A stretch of 14,973 nucleotides of DNA. Origin: an uncultured Brevinema sp. (lineage in GTDB: Bacteria; Spirochaetota; Brevinematia; Brevinematales; Brevinemataceae). The stretch lies in contig CAMQSH010000029.1 of NCBI GenBank assembly GCA_947036575.1, forward strand, positions 1 through 14,973. Direction: 5' to 3'. The notes under the pieces are model-generated. The model saw only the letters and a list, made by a program, of their open reading frames with translations, searched no databases and was not told where the DNA came from. Positions 13,313 to 14,973 of the stretch are shown here, in pieces; position 1 is the first letter of the stretch; each line of letters starts with the position of its first letter. Made by a program: the position numbers and the translations under genes.

Positions 13313-14857
13313 TTAATATCTAAAAGAATAGTCAATGCCTAGAAAAATAAAAGGAGTAGTATTAATAGTATGAATATTATCTACAAAAGTAGAACCAATA
13401 CGTCCATTCATTTTAATTAATAGTCCCCAATACATGTTAGGAAGCATATGATACTTTAGATTGATATCAATAATACTAAAATTAGGATCTATAAAGCTTG
13501 TGAAGGTGTAAAGAGATCTTAGCGTAAATTGAACAGACAAAGATAATTGTTTTAAGATAACGTTCCCAAGAGTAAAAGATGCAGTAATCCATAGATCTTG
13601 ATTTGAAAAATCACCATAAAATTCTAGCTGTAAAAAGATAGCTTTCTCGGGAATTTCAAATCCTATAGAAGTAGTAAAATAAGTTAGATCAGGGGTAATA
13701 GTCATAAATTTGTTTTCTCGAAGAATTCCATCTTGATTAATATAAGGTCTATCAAGATAATAAAACATATTTACCCAACGTGGTTGCCAATGATTAAAAG
13801 CTTTAGATATTTCAAATTTTATAGGAACTTTATCAACAAAGGTCATTATTATACCACCAGAGATTCCATACCCTTCTTTGATTGTAAATTCTTCGGTTTC
13901 AGCACCAATAATTTGGGCATAGTCTCCGTATATCATCATTTTGAATAGATTGTTTTTAGTAGAGAATAAAGGAATATCTATGCCTGCTTCAAACATAGAA
14001 AAAATAGGGGAATTGTTATTTGGGGCAAATTCATAAAGAGCTGGAGAATAGCTTTGGAAAGGATCTAAATCCATTCCATAAAGAGCATAAATTTTAAGAT
14101 CTTTGAATACCGTAAACTTAGGATTTTTTAACCCTTGAAGTGGTTTTATAAAAATTTCTGCAGACATAAGATCAGGTTGAGCTATATTAGCAATAATATA
14201 ATTAATTCCGAAATAAGAAATATCTAAATTTAATTTAAAAGTTTTAAATGGTTCGTAAGGAGCATAGAGATTAGGGTTATAGTCATAAAAAAAACGGCCA
14301 TGTCCTTGATATAATTGTTCACCTTTATATATAGAAGCTTGAATATTTTTAAAAATATGATTTGTTTTGGAATAATAAAGATCTATTTCTATTTTAGAAA
14401 TTAAGGCAGCATTAGATCTCCACATTCTTGTAATAAAAGCTTTATTCCAGTCAAAACGAAGAGGTACTTCATAAGCTACAAATAGAGGTCCAATTTTCAT
14501 ATAAGGAGACAAATAAATATCTGTATAAGGAAGTTTGTCAAATTGACCATATTGAGCAGCAAAAGTAAAACCGGCACTAAAAATAGAAGGAGGACGTATA
14601 ACAGCATTAGTTTGACTTAATAGAGTTTCTCTATCTCTAGCTGGTGGTAGCACCTCTGTTGGTTCTAAGGTTCTAGGTAAGTATAATTGTGCATCAGGAT
14701 TAATTGGCGGATCAGTAGGTGGTATATACCCTGCTCCAAACTCAATAATAGGATCTCCAATGATAGGCGTAGGTGTGGAGGAAGTTTGTGTATGAATATA
14801 AGACACAGATAAGTAACATAAAGAACACAAAATATAAGTAATAATTTTTTTATTCAA
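13313..14857 (-). CDS. Large outer-membrane beta-barrel-like protein of unknown function, TTG start
   Basis: 514 residues from the TTG at 14857. AAAGGA (14870-14865) is 7 nt upstream, and the promoter at 14885-14913 would start transcription near 14878, so a longer frame reaching 14902 cannot be the real start. The N-terminus 'MNKKIITYILCSLCYLSV' is a signal peptide. A Pro- and Thr-rich linker follows (roughly 25-75). The remainder is a long series of amphipathic strands rich in Tyr, Phe and Asn, ending 'GIDYSFRY' with the terminal aromatic residue typical of BAM-assembled barrels. Its size would allow a barrel of about 16-18 strands. I recognise no family; it could be a porin or a solute-specific channel. 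The nearby terminator is shared with tpx. Confidence 0.7.
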   Translation of the reverse strand: MNKKIITYILCSLCYLSVSYIHTQTSSTPTPIIGDPIIEFGAGYIPPTDPPINPDAQLYLPRTLEPTEVLPPARDRETLLSQTNAVIRPPSIFSAGFTFAAQYGQFDKLPYTDIYLSPYMKIGPLFVAYEVPLRFDWNKAFITRMWRSNAALISKIEIDLYYSKTNHIFKNIQASIYKGEQLYQGHGRFFYDYNPNLYAPYEPFKTFKLNLDISYFGINYIIANIAQPDLMSAEIFIKPLQGLKNPKFTVFKDLKIYALYGMDLDPFQSYSPALYEFAPNNNSPIFSMFEAGIDIPLFSTKNNLFKMMIYGDYAQIIGAETEEFTIKEGYGISGGIIMTFVDKVPIKFEISKAFNHWQPRWVNMFYYLDRPYINQDGILRENKFMTITPDLTYFTTSIGFEIPEKAIFLQLEFYGDFSNQDLWITASFTLGNVILKQLSLSVQFTLRSLYTFTSFIDPNFSIIDINLKYHMLPNMYWGLLIKMNGRIGSTFVDNIHTINTTPFIFLGIDYSFRY

Positions 14858-14884
14858 TACATATTCCTTTATTGTTTGTATAGC

Positions 14885-14913
14885 ATTATAGGGTATTTTC
14901 AAATTAAATTCAA
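14885..14913 (-). promoter_or_regulatory. Promoter of the large outer-membrane protein gene
   Basis: On the minus strand TTGAAT (14913-14908), a 17-nt spacer and TATAAT (14890-14885). The leader is about 20 nt. The -10 box lies inside the extended reading frame, which decides the downstream TTG start. Confidence 0.75.
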
Positions 14914-14973
14914 ATTTATAAAAGATCTTATTTGTTATTAAATCTTGATTTTTTATAGAAATTAAAGTAATAT

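Noticed and set aside
13733..13948. Plus-strand 71-codon frame inside the large outer-membrane protein gene
   Set aside because: It is antisense to a coherent barrel-like coding sequence and has no signals of its own.
1..14973. Mobile element, prophage, CRISPR array, toxin-antitoxin pair, tRNA or rRNA
   Set aside because: I looked for transposase motifs, terminal repeats, repeat-spacer arrays, GGTTCGA-type tRNA loops and defence domains and saw none. The repeated hairpins are better explained as terminators.

Overview
The window is AT-rich DNA from a diderm bacterium. It carries two lipoproteins with clear lipoboxes, three signal-peptide proteins that look like outer-membrane beta-barrels, strong AGGAG-type ribosome sites, some TTG starts, and near-consensus sigma70-type promoters. 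This fits an anaerobic or host-associated spirochaete (Brachyspira/Brevinema/Treponema-like). A fusobacterium-like diderm cannot be excluded from sequence alone. There is no rRNA, tRNA, CRISPR array, transposase or phage gene, and no integration boundary was seen.

Layout, left to right: the terminator of a gene outside the window (27-51); an alpha/beta hydrolase (154-963, +); a bPH_2 membrane protein (1145-1681, -); an orphan PTS EIIC permease of the cellobiose/lactose family (1875-3170, +); a small secreted barrel-like protein (3387-3977, +); a long leader (4026-4304) and a cation-diffusion-facilitator-like protein (4305-5189, +); a second orphan EIIC (5474-6757, +); a two-gene operon on the minus strand made of an MtaD-like nucleoside deaminase (9786 down to 8473) and a concentrative nucleoside transporter (8463 down to 6844); a lipoprotein of unknown function (9969-10628, -); a truncated flavoprotein lipoprotein with an FMN-binding domain and half an FAD domain (10759-11664, -); a 45-residue secreted peptide (11886-12023, -); a paralogue of the first small barrel protein (12179-12709, +); thiol peroxidase Tpx (12759-13256, +); and a large outer-membrane protein (13313-14857, -).

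Most transcription units are single genes, each with its own promoter and intrinsic terminator. The terminators are stereotyped: six of them share a CCACC...GGTGG core, often around a TTATTATAA-like loop. The clearest functional unit is the deaminase-transporter pair, which looks like a purine-nucleoside (adenosine, methylthioadenosine or S-adenosylhomocysteine type) salvage module. Its transporter has lost the canonical GQTEAP nucleobase-binding motif. The two EIIC genes have no EIIA or EIIB here, so those subunits must be supplied from elsewhere. Each EIIC promoter overlaps a short palindrome that could be an operator.

I did not find a clear new multi-gene system. The best leads are the altered nucleoside transporter beside the deaminase, the half-length flavoprotein, the paired small barrel proteins with an adjacent secreted micropeptide, and the unexplained leader before the CDF-like gene. 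Four start sites were moved downstream (12179, 4305, 10628 and 14857) because the Shine-Dalgarno sequences, and for 14857 the promoter, show that the longest frame over-extends.
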